NCBI GenBank assembly: GCA_964461045.1
Contig: CAYWSJ010000042.1
Location: 1-30,381 of the forward strand
Length of the DNA stretch: 30,381 nucleotides
Reading direction: 5' to 3'
Origin: JAGXLC01 sp964461045
GTDB taxonomy: Bacteria; Bacteroidota; Bacteroidia; Bacteroidales; UBA12077
Shown here one piece after another: positions 1 through 9,944 of the stretch. Both the position numbers and the translations under genes were made by a program. Below the pieces are notes generated by a model. That model saw only the letters and a list, made by a program, of their open reading frames with translations. It was not told the DNA's origin and ran no database searches. Positions within the stretch are counted from its first letter, which is position 1; each line of letters begins with the position of its first letter.

Positions 1-327
1 CAATAAAACCAAAAGAAAGATAATAAATGTAAAATTTCTTATTCGTTTCATATATTCAAATTTTTAATTCTACATAAATTTTTCCCTGAATTTCAGGCAA
101 CAAATAGAAGCTGAATTAGCCACTCAGAAAACTAAAGGATAAAAAAAACTCCCGGAACGAGGTATTTACTCAAATTTATATATTTTCTGATGATCTCTGA
201 TGATCATAAAAAAATTAAATCAGTAAAATCAGGATTTTGTTTTGAATTAAAAAAGGAAGAGATAAATAATTGAATATCTCTTCCTTGTTATTGGCAATTT
301 ATTTAAGCTTTCCTCAGAGCTGTATAA
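1..327. other. Non-coding stretch at window start
   Basis: AT-rich sequence in which I see no convincing gene on either strand. It holds a tandem duplication of a 10-mer (CTGATGATCT/CTGATGATCA at 187-206) and the terminator hairpin at 253-286 that serves the leftward symporter gene. I see nothing else that can be supported. Confidence 0.6.
253..286 (-). terminator. Rho-independent terminator of the AGCS symporter gene
   Basis: Perfect 12-bp inverted repeat (arms 253-264 and 275-286, 10-nt loop). Read on the minus strand, the hairpin is followed directly by a run of T, the classical intrinsic terminator layout. It lies about 40 nt downstream of the stop codon of the leftward gene ending at 328. 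Confidence 0.85.
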
Positions 328-1728
328 TTAATTGGGCTTATACTTAATTTTTTCCATTTCATTAAAATACTTTTTAGTCTCCTTAACGACGACAGGACCA
401 AGCAGTAGCAATGCAATCAAATTAGGTATGGTCATAAATGTAATTACCATATCAACAAAATGCCATACTAAATCTATACCCCAAATAGAGCCTAAGAACA
501 CGAAAAGTCCAAAAAGATATAAATAAGGTTTGATGTACTTTTCACCTAATAGATAAATGGCAGCTCTTGAGCCATAATATGACCAGCTAATCATGGTTGA
601 AAAAGCAAATAGCAACAGTCCAATAATAACGATATGACGGCCTGTATGCGCAATACCAAGCTTGGTAAGACCTTTTGATAAACCAATTATAGTCATATCA
701 ACACCCTTAGCTCCTGACTCCCAGGCACCTGTAACAATAATAAGAAGTGCTGTAAGTGTACAAATTATGAGTGTGTCAACAAATGGACCTACAGAAGCAA
801 CCAATCCTTCGCGTGCGGGGTATTTTGTCTTGGCAGCCGCATGTGCAATAGCAGCTGAACCCTGTCCGGCTTCATTTGAAAACAGACCTCTTCTAACCCC
901 CCAAATCAATGTCATAATAAAAACAGAACCTGCAAAGCCTCCTGTTGCTGCAGTTCCTGTAAAGGCATCATGAAAGATAAGTGAAAAAGCATGAGGTACA
1001 TCCTCATAGTTAAAAATAATAACAGCAAGAGAACTAATAAAATATAATACAGCCATGACAGGCACCAGCCTGGAGGTAACATTTGCAATTCTCTTAATAC
1101 CTCCTACAGTAACAAGAAGAACCAGTGTAGTTAACACAGCACCCGTTACCCAATCAGGAATGCTATAATTTCCAAGAGCATCAGAAATTGAATTTGACTG
1201 TGCCATATTGCCAGTTCCCAGAGAACAGATAACTGTTGCTGCTGCAAAAATTACGGCGAGTATTTTGGCAAATTTTCCCAATTTATCTTTCAATCCATAT
1301 TCCATATAATACATTGGCCCACCAGATACTGTACCATCAGAATTGAATTTTCTGTATTTATTTGACAGGGTACATTCAACATATTTAAGAATCATACCAA
1401 GAAAACCTGTGATCCACATCCAGAAAATAGCTCCCGGGCCACCCCAGTAAATGGCCAAAGCTACACCAACTATATTTCCTGTTCCAACTGTAGCAGAAAG
1501 TGCAGTTGTCAGGGCACGAAAATGATTAATATCTCCCTTATCCTCTGGCTTGTCATATTTCCCGGCAATAACCTTTAATGAATGACCAAGCTTGGTAATA
1601 TTTAGAAATTTAAGCTTGAATATAAAATAAAGGCCGACTGGAATTAATAAAATTAATAGGGCATAGCCCCCTACATAATCATTATAAGTTACAATTGCAT
1701 TGTCAATAGTTTGTAGAATGTTACTCAT
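328..1728 (-). CDS. Sodium:alanine/glycine symporter, AGCS family
   Basis: Multi-pass inner-membrane transporter of 466 aa, the usual length for the alanine/glycine:cation symporter family. Hydrophobic segments run through the whole protein. Family signatures are visible: an N-terminal region with TVGTGNIVGVA and GGPGAIFWMW, then GGPMYYMEYG, and the hallmark NEAGQGSAAIAHAAAKT followed by VGPFVDTLIICT. The family imports small neutral amino acids with Na+ (sometimes H+). The exact substrate cannot be read from sequence. The gene is monocistronic: a strong terminator follows it and the next gene upstream, in the same direction, is a sensor phosphatase 92 nt away. A Na+ symporter fits a cell that runs a Na+-NQR, encoded further along the window. 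Confidence 0.92.
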   Translation of the reverse strand: MSNILQTIDNAIVTYNDYVGGYALLILLIPVGLYFIFKLKFLNITKLGHSLKVIAGKYDKPEDKGDINHFRALTTALSATVGTGNIVGVALAIYWGGPGAIFWMWITGFLGMILKYVECTLSNKYRKFNSDGTVSGGPMYYMEYGLKDKLGKFAKILAVIFAAATVICSLGTGNMAQSNSISDALGNYSIPDWVTGAVLTTLVLLVTVGGIKRIANVTSRLVPVMAVLYFISSLAVIIFNYEDVPHAFSLIFHDAFTGTAATGGFAGSVFIMTLIWGVRRGLFSNEAGQGSAAIAHAAAKTKYPAREGLVASVGPFVDTLIICTLTALLIIVTGAWESGAKGVDMTIIGLSKGLTKLGIAHTGRHIVIIGLLLFAFSTMISWSYYGSRAAIYLLGEKYIKPYLYLFGLFVFLGSIWGIDLVWHFVDMVITFMTIPNLIALLLLGPVVVKETKKYFNEMEKIKYKPN

Positions 1729-1820
1729 AAAAACGTTTTTTAAATTACTATCTAAAAAAGGGTTGTTAAGATAGTATTTTTTTTCGGAAATAAAATCAAA
1801 ATTGAGAATTCAGAAAAAGA

Positions 1821-4800
1821 CTAAATTTCAATACCAATCACTAAAACATCATCAATTTGCTCATAATCACCCTTCCATTCATTGAATATACGCAGCAAAG
1901 AATCTTTTTGTCTTGAAATGGGCAAGTCAGACAAGTTGCTTAGCGTTTCTTTAAATCGTGTCCGGAGAAATTTTTTCCTTGTTTCATTATTCATCTGGTC
2001 TATAAATCCATCGGTAAGAAGATATAGCTTATCACCCTTGTAAAGATGTATTTCCTTATTAGAAAAAGACTGATCTGTTTTATGGTATATTCCAATAGGC
2101 ATTCTGTCGGGTTTCACAACCTGTACTTTATTATCTCTTACAATAAAAAGAGGGCAGAATGCCCCTGCATAATCCAGCTTTGTAAAATTGTTGTCAAAAA
2201 TTATTAATCCTAAATCCATTCCATCTCTTGATTTTTTCAATTCCCCTCTTTGGTGAAGGGCTGTTATCACTTTAGCTCTTAGGAGGTTTAACACATCTCC
2301 TGCATTAAATTCATCAAGTTCGCGAACACATTCGTTCAACAAGGTTATTCCCAATAAACTCATGAAAGCACCCGGAATTCCGTGACCTGTGCAATCAACT
2401 GCTGCCACAAGAGTTTTATCTCCCTTTTTCAGCATCCAGTAAAAATCACCACTTACAATTTCTTTAGGTTTGAAAAGAATAAAATAATTTTTAAGAATGC
2501 TTTCAATGTATTTATCAGGAGGCAATACTGCAGCCTGAATATTTTTGGCATACTGTATGCTTGAGGTCATTTCAAGATTTTTTCTGACAATCTCATCCCG
2601 TTGTTGGCGGGCATAATTTCTCTGGGCTTCTATTTCATCTCTTTGAGCTGTTATTTCTTCCTTTTGCTGTACTATTTCTGAAGTTCTTTCTTTTACTTTT
2701 CCTTCAAGGATTTTTTTATCATGCTTAATTTTCCAGGTTCTCAGATAGTGACCAAGATATAAAATACCCAGGGCAAGAATAAAAGCTATAATGATAAACC
2801 AGGTTTCTTGCCAGAAGGGTTTTCCAATGGTAAATGAAAAAATAACCGGGCTATCATTCCAGTTCCCTGTATAATTCGCTGCTTTCAATTTAAAGGTGTA
2901 GTTTCCAGGAGGTAAATTGGTGTAGGTTGCTTTTTGTGCTTTTGTCAAAGGCATCCAATCTTCATCAAAAGGCTGAAGTTGATATTTATACCGTATTTTT
3001 TCAGGTGAAAGGAAGCTTATCCCCACAAAATGAAATGACAAATGATTCTTGTTATAAGGAAGCGTCATTTCAATGGGCAATTGTGTGTACTGGTCCAAAC
3101 TATCAGCATATTCCAAATAATTAAAATCTTCATGAAAAAGCTGCACATTCTGAATCATTGCCCTGGGAGGAATATTCTTGTGTTGTATTTTTTCAGGAGC
3201 TAGTTTTATTGCTCCTTTTATGGTTCCAAACCATATATGTCCGTTTTGATCTTTCAGTACAGCATTTTGGTTTGATTCTATTCCGATAAACCCTTCAGAA
3301 CTCCCATAATGTCTAACCTCATTGGTATTTGGATTTAATCTATCAATGCCTGTATTGGTTCCAATCCAGACATCTCCTGATTCATCTGTTTCAATAATAA
3401 AAGGATTATCGGCACTTAAACCATCATTAACACTATAATTTCTGAAGTTTTGCCTGTTAAAATAAAAAACTCCGTCTCCATTGGTTGCTATCCACAAATT
3501 ATTATTCTTGTCGTGTGTTATGGCTCCTATTCTATTGCTTGTTAACCCTTCATCTTTACCAAAGGCTTTTAAATTTTTACCGTCATAAAAAATTAATCCT
3601 GCTTCATCACATCCAAACCAAAGGTTCTCATTTCTATCTTTATGGATTGTCCAGATTGTCTTTGTTCCAAACACCTCATTATCGACATTTGAAAAATATC
3701 CGCTGCTCTGCGAAGTATAAGTGTATTTATACAGATCTCCCCAGACACTTCCAAACCAGATGTTTCCCTCTTTGTCTTCATTAATTGTCAATGCTCTAAG
3801 GGGAAAATTTCCCATAGAGTGAAAAACATCTTTTTGGCCTGTTTCTGGATGATATCGCAAAAGTCCTTTATTATTCATTGTGCCAAACCAAATAAAACCT
3901 TTACTATCCTGAAAAAGCACACTAATATCGTTGGTATGTAAAAAATTGTCAGCGGTAAAATGTTTATACTCTTTCCCATCCCATTTTGATACCCCCTTTG
4001 CAGTTGCAATCCAGATATTCTCTTCTGAATCTTCCATAATTGAAGAGACCATATTGTCAACCAATCCACTAGATTTATTATATACTTTAAATTGTGGTGC
4101 TATATGCTGAGAAACACCATGACCCTCGGTGGCAAACCATATAGAACCTTCATGATCTTTTAATATTGCACTTACATTATGGTCAGGTAATCCATTATAG
4201 TCACTAAAATATTTAAATTCGTCATCTTTAAACTGAAAAGCTCCTGACTCAGAGAGACCCCATATAGATGAGTCATCAAATGACAAAATTTTATTAATAT
4301 AATTATCTCCAATAAACGATTTTCTGGGATAATATCTCAATATCTCTTCTTCACCTGGTAAAATTTTCAACAATTGATTAGGTGTAGAAGCCCATAACTC
4401 CTTATTACCTGTTGTTTCAAGGTTCGTAACCCTTTCGTTACCAAGTCCTAAAACAATATTCTTTTGCACTTTAAATTTTTCTCCCTTAATCTTCAGAATA
4501 TTAATTCCCTTATCTGTAAGAACATAGATTTCGTTTCTATCCTTAATTTCCAGGTCCCATATTGCATTAGAGGAGAGGCTATCCTCTTCAGTGATATTTA
4601 TAAAGTGTAGAGAATCAGGATAGCTTTCTTTATTGGTTATAAAAACACCATTGTTAAACGTAGATATTAAGATATTGCCCAGTGAATCCTGAATAATATT
4701 TTCAACTGTTGAACAGATTTTATATGGAGTAAAGGCCTTACCATCAAAGAAGGTAATCCCTTCGTATCTGTGACCGAACCAATAATGGTTGTCATTATCC

Positions 4801-5048
4801 TGAAAAATTACTCTGATATGATCTCCACCAAGCCCGGATTTTGTATCATAGGTAACGAAATCATGGCCATCAAACCTGGAGACTCCGCTTTGAGTTCCAA
4901 ACCAAAGATAACCATAAGAATCCTGAAAAATATCAAGCGTATAAGCTTGTATCAACCCCTCTTCCAGTGAATAATTTTTAAATACATAATCCTGAGAACA
5001 GGCTAATTTGAAAAGCAACAGTAGCAAAGACAGGAACAATACTCTCAT
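1821..5048 (-). CDS. Two-component-propeller/Y_Y_Y sensor with SpoIIE-type PP2C phosphatase output
   Basis: Membrane signalling protein of 1075 aa. An N-terminal export signal (about residues 1-18) precedes roughly 650 residues of repeating propeller blades (recurrent FQDSYGYLWFGT..GV.RFDG units), predicted to form periplasmic beta-propellers. A Y_Y_Y domain follows (about 690-760), then one membrane helix (WFIIIAFILALGILYLG), a coiled coil rich in QQKEEI/AQRDEI repeats, and a cytoplasmic SpoIIE/PP2C phosphatase with metal-binding motifs SGDFYW, DCTGHGIPGAFMS, DGMDLG and LLTDGFIDQ. The N-terminal half matches Bacteroidota hybrid polysaccharide sensors, but the histidine kinase is replaced by a Ser/Thr phosphatase. 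It probably dephosphorylates an anti-sigma-factor antagonist or similar partner. No partner gene is visible nearby, and the ligand is unknown. Confidence 0.9.
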   Translation of the reverse strand: MRVLFLSLLLLLFKLACSQDYVFKNYSLEEGLIQAYTLDIFQDSYGYLWFGTQSGVSRFDGHDFVTYDTKSGLGGDHIRVIFQDNDNHYWFGHRYEGITFFDGKAFTPYKICSTVENIIQDSLGNILISTFNNGVFITNKESYPDSLHFINITEEDSLSSNAIWDLEIKDRNEIYVLTDKGINILKIKGEKFKVQKNIVLGLGNERVTNLETTGNKELWASTPNQLLKILPGEEEILRYYPRKSFIGDNYINKILSFDDSSIWGLSESGAFQFKDDEFKYFSDYNGLPDHNVSAILKDHEGSIWFATEGHGVSQHIAPQFKVYNKSSGLVDNMVSSIMEDSEENIWIATAKGVSKWDGKEYKHFTADNFLHTNDISVLFQDSKGFIWFGTMNNKGLLRYHPETGQKDVFHSMGNFPLRALTINEDKEGNIWFGSVWGDLYKYTYTSQSSGYFSNVDNEVFGTKTIWTIHKDRNENLWFGCDEAGLIFYDGKNLKAFGKDEGLTSNRIGAITHDKNNNLWIATNGDGVFYFNRQNFRNYSVNDGLSADNPFIIETDESGDVWIGTNTGIDRLNPNTNEVRHYGSSEGFIGIESNQNAVLKDQNGHIWFGTIKGAIKLAPEKIQHKNIPPRAMIQNVQLFHEDFNYLEYADSLDQYTQLPIEMTLPYNKNHLSFHFVGISFLSPEKIRYKYQLQPFDEDWMPLTKAQKATYTNLPPGNYTFKLKAANYTGNWNDSPVIFSFTIGKPFWQETWFIIIAFILALGILYLGHYLRTWKIKHDKKILEGKVKERTSEIVQQKEEITAQRDEIEAQRNYARQQRDEIVRKNLEMTSSIQYAKNIQAAVLPPDKYIESILKNYFILFKPKEIVSGDFYWMLKKGDKTLVAAVDCTGHGIPGAFMSLLGITLLNECVRELDEFNAGDVLNLLRAKVITALHQRGELKKSRDGMDLGLIIFDNNFTKLDYAGAFCPLFIVRDNKVQVVKPDRMPIGIYHKTDQSFSNKEIHLYKGDKLYLLTDGFIDQMNNETRKKFLRTRFKETLSNLSDLPISRQKDSLLRIFNEWKGDYEQIDDVLVIGIEI

Positions 5049-5285
5049 TAAGATATTTTTTATTGCTAAATATAAAAAAATTATGGACTATTTCACAACT
5101 CAAAGATTTTCAGAAAGAAAAATAAATTCCTTTCTTTTCATTCGTATAAAAATTATTTCTTTGTATTTGTCTTACATTCTATTAATCACTTCTTCCGAAG
5201 TCTTTATTATTTTATTACTGCTGCTAATTAATGCGACTGTTTTTTCATTATCGATTATCTTTATAAAGGTTTCATAATGAACAAA

Positions 5286-7472
5286 TCAGAATTTTATACC
5301 CATTACAAGAACATCATCGATCTGTTCATAATCGCCTTTCCAGTTTAAAAATTCATTTTCAATTCTTCTTTTCTGTTCATCTAAAGCAAGATTAGAAATT
5401 TTCTTAAGCAACTCTTTAAAACGGTCTTTCTGAAATTTTTTATGTCTTATTTCATCTAACTGATCTGTAAAACCATCAGTAAACAAATATAACACATCAT
5501 CTTTCTGAATATTAACAGTATGTTTCTGGAAAGTTTTATCATTTTTCGAATCAATACCAATCGTCATCCTGTCTGCTTTATATTCATACAAAGTTCCTTC
5601 TCTTAATAAATAAACCGGATTATAAGCACCTGCAAATTGTAAATTCATTTTTTCCCTGTCAATAATACAAAAAGAGAGATCCATTCCATCCCGGTTATGA
5701 CAATATGTATTTTTCTGATGTAATGATTTTATAACCTTTTCTCTCAGAAGATTTAAAAAATGAGCAGCATCATATTTTTCAACCGAATTTATTATATCAT
5801 TAATCAGGGTAATGCTCAGCAAGCTCATAAAAGCACCAGGCACCCCGTGACCCGTGCAATCTCCAACAGCGATGAATAATTTCTCTCCCTTTTGATGAAC
5901 CCAATAAAAATCACCGCTAACGATGGCTTTAGGTTTAAAGAAAATAAAATAATCAGGTAATATTTTATTCATATAGTCTTGCTGAGGCAGCAAAGCCGAC
6001 TGTATGCTTTTAGCATATTGGATACTAGCTGTAATTTCCGTATTTTTCCTGACTATTTCATCCCTTTGTTCTGTAGCAATTTCTTTTTGCTGGTCAAGCT
6101 CATCTCTTTGGGCAAGAATTTCTTCCTGTTGCTGGCTTAATGATGCATTTTTTTCCAATATTTCAGCTTTCTGTTTTGCCAGTTGTTTGTTTACATATTG
6201 CTTACTTCTCAGAGCTCTGTGAATTATATAAACAAGAACAAAAGCAACCAATGCAAAACTAAAACCCAGGTATGTAAATATTCTTTGTCTCTTTATCTGG
6301 ACTTCTCGTAATTTTTCCTTTCTCCTGTTTTCCAATTCTCGAACTTTCAACTTCTTATCAAACCTGTATTTCATTTCCATTTCCAGAATTCTGTCTCGTT
6401 GTTTTTGGTCAAGTAATGAATCGCTATATTTTTTAAACCGTTTATGCGCTCCAAATGCTTTTTCATAGTTACTTGTTTTGCCATATGCTTTACTCAACAT
6501 TTTATAAGCCCCTTTTTTTATATCATAAGATTCTATCTCTTTACCTACATTTAACCCGTCATTCAAATATTTAAGCGCTTTTTCATATTTCCCGGATTTT
6601 AAATAAGCTTCGCCAAGCGTTACATAATCTAAACCTAAAATCAGATAATCACCTGATTCACGTGAAATTTCAATACTTTTCGTGCAATAAGTAATTGCTT
6701 TATCATAATTTTCAGTTTCTATGTAAGTTCCTGCGATATTTAAATATATATCAGAAAATCCTTCTAAATAGCCAATATCTTTATACCTGGACACAGCTTT
6801 GAAATAATAATCGATTGCTTTTTTGTATTGTTTCTTCTCTGAATAAATATTTCCCAGGTTGCTTAGAGTAGAAGCAATTTTAAATGTGTCTCTGACCTGC
6901 TTATACTTCTCTAATGCATTTTGAAGATATTCCTGGGCTTTACTATAATTCTTCTGTGTAAGTAATATAGCTCCAATATTATTTTCTACTGATGCCACAT
7001 GGGCTAAATCAGCATCCAGCTCATTAAGAATTTTAAGGCTCTCCAGGTATACCTCAAGGGCTTTCTTATAAAGTCCCCTGTAATTATAAATGGCTCCCAG
7101 ATTATTGAGGCTTGAAGCAAGGTCATTTTTATAATCATATTTTTTATTTATTTCATAACTTTTATGTATATAGAAAAAAGCAGAATCATAAATATTCCTC
7201 CTCAGGTATATCAACCCAATATTATTCAGGTGATTGGCTTCTCCTTTTTTATATTTTATTTTCCGGCTGATTTTTAATCCTTCTCTGGCATACAAATGTG
7301 CTTCCTTGTAATTGTTATAATACTGTTCCCAAAACAGGCTATCAAGCTCATTTGCATGGGATTTGTTAAAAGAATGCTCATCATTATCATTCAAAAAATA
7401 AGCAGATACGGTATTAGTATATAAAAAAAACATTACTAATACTGGCCAAAAATTAGCAAGCAGTTTTTTCAT
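5286..7472 (-). CDS. TPR-repeat membrane sensor with SpoIIE-type PP2C phosphatase output
   Basis: Protein of 728 aa. An N-terminal hydrophobic/export segment (about 5-26) is followed by some seven or eight TPR-like repeats (for example ANHLNNIGLIYLRRNIYDSA and ASTLSNLGNIYSEKKQYKKA) to about residue 350. Next come a basic linker, a membrane helix (TYLGFSFALVAFVLVYII), a long coiled coil, and a C-terminal PP2C/SpoIIE phosphatase with SGDFYW, DCTGHGVPGAFMS, DGMDLS and LFTDGFTDQ. The coiled coil and phosphatase closely resemble those of the 1075-aa protein encoded next to it (shared QRDEIVRKN and SIQYAK segments). The two therefore look like duplicated output modules attached to different sensors. 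The TPR domain presumably binds a protein or peptide partner in the periplasm. Confidence 0.88.
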   Translation of the reverse strand: MKKLLANFWPVLVMFFLYTNTVSAYFLNDNDEHSFNKSHANELDSLFWEQYYNNYKEAHLYAREGLKISRKIKYKKGEANHLNNIGLIYLRRNIYDSAFFYIHKSYEINKKYDYKNDLASSLNNLGAIYNYRGLYKKALEVYLESLKILNELDADLAHVASVENNIGAILLTQKNYSKAQEYLQNALEKYKQVRDTFKIASTLSNLGNIYSEKKQYKKAIDYYFKAVSRYKDIGYLEGFSDIYLNIAGTYIETENYDKAITYCTKSIEISRESGDYLILGLDYVTLGEAYLKSGKYEKALKYLNDGLNVGKEIESYDIKKGAYKMLSKAYGKTSNYEKAFGAHKRFKKYSDSLLDQKQRDRILEMEMKYRFDKKLKVRELENRRKEKLREVQIKRQRIFTYLGFSFALVAFVLVYIIHRALRSKQYVNKQLAKQKAEILEKNASLSQQQEEILAQRDELDQQKEIATEQRDEIVRKNTEITASIQYAKSIQSALLPQQDYMNKILPDYFIFFKPKAIVSGDFYWVHQKGEKLFIAVGDCTGHGVPGAFMSLLSITLINDIINSVEKYDAAHFLNLLREKVIKSLHQKNTYCHNRDGMDLSFCIIDREKMNLQFAGAYNPVYLLREGTLYEYKADRMTIGIDSKNDKTFQKHTVNIQKDDVLYLFTDGFTDQLDEIRHKKFQKDRFKELLKKISNLALDEQKRRIENEFLNWKGDYEQIDDVLVMGIKF

Positions 7473-7485
7473 AAATCATTAATCA

Positions 7486-7995
7486 TTAATTAAGAATAGG
7501 TCCTCTAAAAATATCTTCTATATTATTATCTTTCTTTAACTCTTTAAATTCAAAATACAACTTCTTCAGCCTGTTTCTTGTCCAGTATCCCATGGCATAT
7601 TGTGTATGAACTACTGAATCTTTTCGTATTAGTTGCAAACGGGAATTATTTTGAGATTCAATCCACTCCATGTCAATGTTTGTAATATGCTCTTTATCCT
7701 CAATATAAACCATACTGTATCTTAAAATAGAGTAATGAACCAAACCATTTTGAATTTCAAAAAAATTAAGATATTTAATATTACGTTTTATAATAATAAT
7801 GTCTCTTATTCCCAATATCAATAACCCTCCAATAATGCTTAGTGTCTCTTCTAAAGCATAGGGAGGCACAATAAGCAAAATAATCAAAACAGTATCAGGC
7901 AGATAAAGCCAGAGATTTTGTCTGACTACCCGTAAAATCCGGACAGAAAAATCCTGATAAGCTGTGTCTATTTTATATACAACATTTAAGCTCAT
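7486..7995 (-). CDS. Hypothetical membrane protein with two TM segments
   Basis: Protein of 169 aa that I do not recognise. It has a short polar N-terminus, two adjacent hydrophobic stretches (about residues 29-70, LWLYLPDTVLIILLIVPPYA then LSIIGGLLILGI), and a basic turn (IIIKRNIKYL). A soluble, mainly beta-like C-terminal half has the general look of a bacterial PH-like/DUF membrane protein, but I cannot assign a family. It lies 13 nt upstream of the TPR phosphatase gene in the same direction, so the two are probably co-transcribed, and 24 nt downstream of the ClC gene. The junction with the phosphatase gene carries AATCATT heptad repeats. Confidence 0.65.
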   Translation of the reverse strand: MSLNVVYKIDTAYQDFSVRILRVVRQNLWLYLPDTVLIILLIVPPYALEETLSIIGGLLILGIRDIIIIKRNIKYLNFFEIQNGLVHYSILRYSMVYIEDKEHITNIDMEWIESQNNSRLQLIRKDSVVHTQYAMGYWTRNRLKKLYFEFKELKKDNNIEDIFRGPILN

Positions 7996-8019
7996 AGAAA
8001 AGATAGCTTAATATAGTAA

Positions 8020-9720
8020 TTATTGCATTTTATTCAAAATATCGTTTCTTGTTAATTGACCAAGAACCTCGTAATTATCCTTAGACTCAACAACAGGCAG
8101 CGTATCTACATTATGTTTTGTCATCTTAAAAAGGGCTTCACTTAATGTTTCATTTGGATATAATACATCAAAAGGCTCTTTTAAGTAATTCCTGATAGAC
8201 TTATTTCTCTCTTCAGGTGAAATTTTATCAAGTTCTTTCAAAGTAATAATGCCCTGAAGCATATGATTGTCATCAATAGCGCATGTAGTGTTATAGTTTC
8301 CTTCAATAAACCTTGTTCTTATATCTTTAATTTTTTCATCCAGAGAGATTCCGTATGTTAAAGCCATTATCTCCCCAACCTTATTTGTATCCAGCATATT
8401 CGCTTCCATGTCGTGAGTCACCTTTATCCCCCTAAGAGATAACTTTTTAGTATAAATCGTATCCTTAGAAAAACTCCAGGAAACAAGATCTGCTATCACG
8501 CAACTAAACATTAGTGGTAATATTATATTGTAATCAAGAGTTAGCTCAAAAATTATTATAATTGCAGTAAACGTCGCCCTTGATACAGCAGCAAAAACAG
8601 CAGCCATTCCAACGAGCGCGTATGCCCCTATTGGTGCTGTTATATGCGGAAAAGGCGTATTCAATATCCATCCGTAGGCTGCGCCAAGGGCTGCTCCAAT
8701 GAAAAGAGAAGGTGAAAAAATACCTCCTGAGGCACCTGAGCCTATAGTTACTACAAAAGCAATAATTTTAAACACAAGCAGGAGTACAATAACCACAAGA
8801 ATAATTTCCTGATTCAATAATTTAGCGATTGTATCATATCCATAACCAAACACCTGTGGTAAAAAGAATCCTATACATCCAACGATAAGTCCTCCCAGGG
8901 CTGGCTTTGTAATATGTGGTATACGTATCTGACTGAAAAGATGTTCGGTATAATAAACAAGTTTAATTAGAAGAATTGAAACTAAACCAGCAATAATTCC
9001 CAATCCAAGGTAAAATATAATTTCATATAAACTTTCAAATGAATAAGCAGGTATCTCAAAAGCTGGCGTTGACCCAAGAAAAATTCTTGAAACAGTAGTT
9101 GCAAAAAAAGCAGCAATCACCAACGATATAAAAGATCTGGATTTCAATTCCACCAAAATAATTTCCAGTGCAAAAATAATTCCTGCCACCGGTGTATTAA
9201 ATGTGGCAGCAATGCCTCCGGCAGCTCCACAGCCAACCAATATTCTTACCTGATCTCTGTCAAGATTAAGAATTTGTCCTATTGTTGAACCTGCACCTGC
9301 TCCTACTTGAATAATCGGGCCTTCTCTACCCACAGACCCTCCTGAGCCTATAGAAAGTGCAGAAGCCAGTGCTTTAAACAATACAATCCTGGGGCGCATC
9401 TTACCACCATGCAGTGTCATGGCTTCCATTACTTCGGGTACTCCATGGCCTTTTGCCTCACTGGCTGCATATTTTGTAATTAGCCCAACCAACAGGCCAC
9501 CTATAATTGGCACTATAATTACCCATAACCCTAATGTATTATCAACGGGAGATACTTCTTCACCGGAGATTTCCTGGTAAAAAAACATGTTCTGAAAAAA
9601 GAACAGCAAATAACGAAAACCAATAGCAATGAAAGAAGAAATGATACCAACTACTGCGGCGAGAAAAACAAGTTGTAGAGTATTTTTAGATATGACGGAG
9701 TCTCTAATCCCTTTCAACAT
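8020..9720 (-). CDS. ClC-type chloride channel/transporter with CBS pair
   Basis: Protein of 566 aa with about ten membrane-spanning segments followed by two CBS domains (about 450-505 and 510-566) that usually sense adenine nucleotides. ClC signatures are present: the selectivity motif as GHGVPEV (residues 91-97, with His where E. coli ClC has Ser107), GSGGSVGREGP with the external gating glutamate (E133), TPVAGIIFALE, and GSGASGGIFSPS. The tyrosine of the central anion site is kept (LDYNIILP). The internal proton-transfer glutamate of E. coli ClC (second of its EE pair) aligns with Ile187 here. Proton coupling may therefore be absent or different. It lies in a leftward cluster and is divergent from nqrM. 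Confidence 0.92.
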   Translation of the reverse strand: MLKGIRDSVISKNTLQLVFLAAVVGIISSFIAIGFRYLLFFFQNMFFYQEISGEEVSPVDNTLGLWVIIVPIIGGLLVGLITKYAASEAKGHGVPEVMEAMTLHGGKMRPRIVLFKALASALSIGSGGSVGREGPIIQVGAGAGSTIGQILNLDRDQVRILVGCGAAGGIAATFNTPVAGIIFALEIILVELKSRSFISLVIAAFFATTVSRIFLGSTPAFEIPAYSFESLYEIIFYLGLGIIAGLVSILLIKLVYYTEHLFSQIRIPHITKPALGGLIVGCIGFFLPQVFGYGYDTIAKLLNQEIILVVIVLLLVFKIIAFVVTIGSGASGGIFSPSLFIGAALGAAYGWILNTPFPHITAPIGAYALVGMAAVFAAVSRATFTAIIIIFELTLDYNIILPLMFSCVIADLVSWSFSKDTIYTKKLSLRGIKVTHDMEANMLDTNKVGEIMALTYGISLDEKIKDIRTRFIEGNYNTTCAIDDNHMLQGIITLKELDKISPEERNKSIRNYLKEPFDVLYPNETLSEALFKMTKHNVDTLPVVESKDNYEVLGQLTRNDILNKMQ

Positions 9721-9944
9721 GAAATTTATTCATTTAACCAATTAAAGATAAAAATAAAAGGTTTGTCTGATAATTCCAAGTATAAAAGTTCGGTTATTTG
9801 AAGAATATTCAAAAAAAAGCAAGCACTATTCAACATGAATCTATTAGTCAGACCAATACATTTTATTTTAAAGATTGTTTGTATAAAATTTTATTGAACA
9901 CTAGCCGGTTTTTGTTGTTTAACAGACAAAAAGAAAAAACAATT

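Noticed and set aside
187..206. Tandem duplicated 10-mer near the window start
   Set aside because: Two copies only, in AT-rich non-coding DNA, with no associated feature.
1746..1776. 8-bp hairpin followed by a T run on the plus strand, between the symporter and phosphatase genes
   Set aside because: No rightward gene precedes it, and on the minus strand the hairpin is not followed by a T tract, so a terminator role is not supported.
5008..5277. 89-codon rightward open frame between the two phosphatase genes
   Set aside because: It overlaps the start of the leftward 1075-aa gene, has no recognisable motif, and its hydrophobic content follows from the AT-rich DNA.
7473..7493. AATCATT heptad repeats between the TPR phosphatase gene and the 169-aa gene
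   Set aside because: Only two or three units with no inverted partner nearby. It resembles the element-2 repeat style but is too short to call.
9798..9944. Longer NqrM start at 9798
   Set aside because: The extra 49 residues are polar and unlike the family. NqrM proteins begin with the membrane helix.
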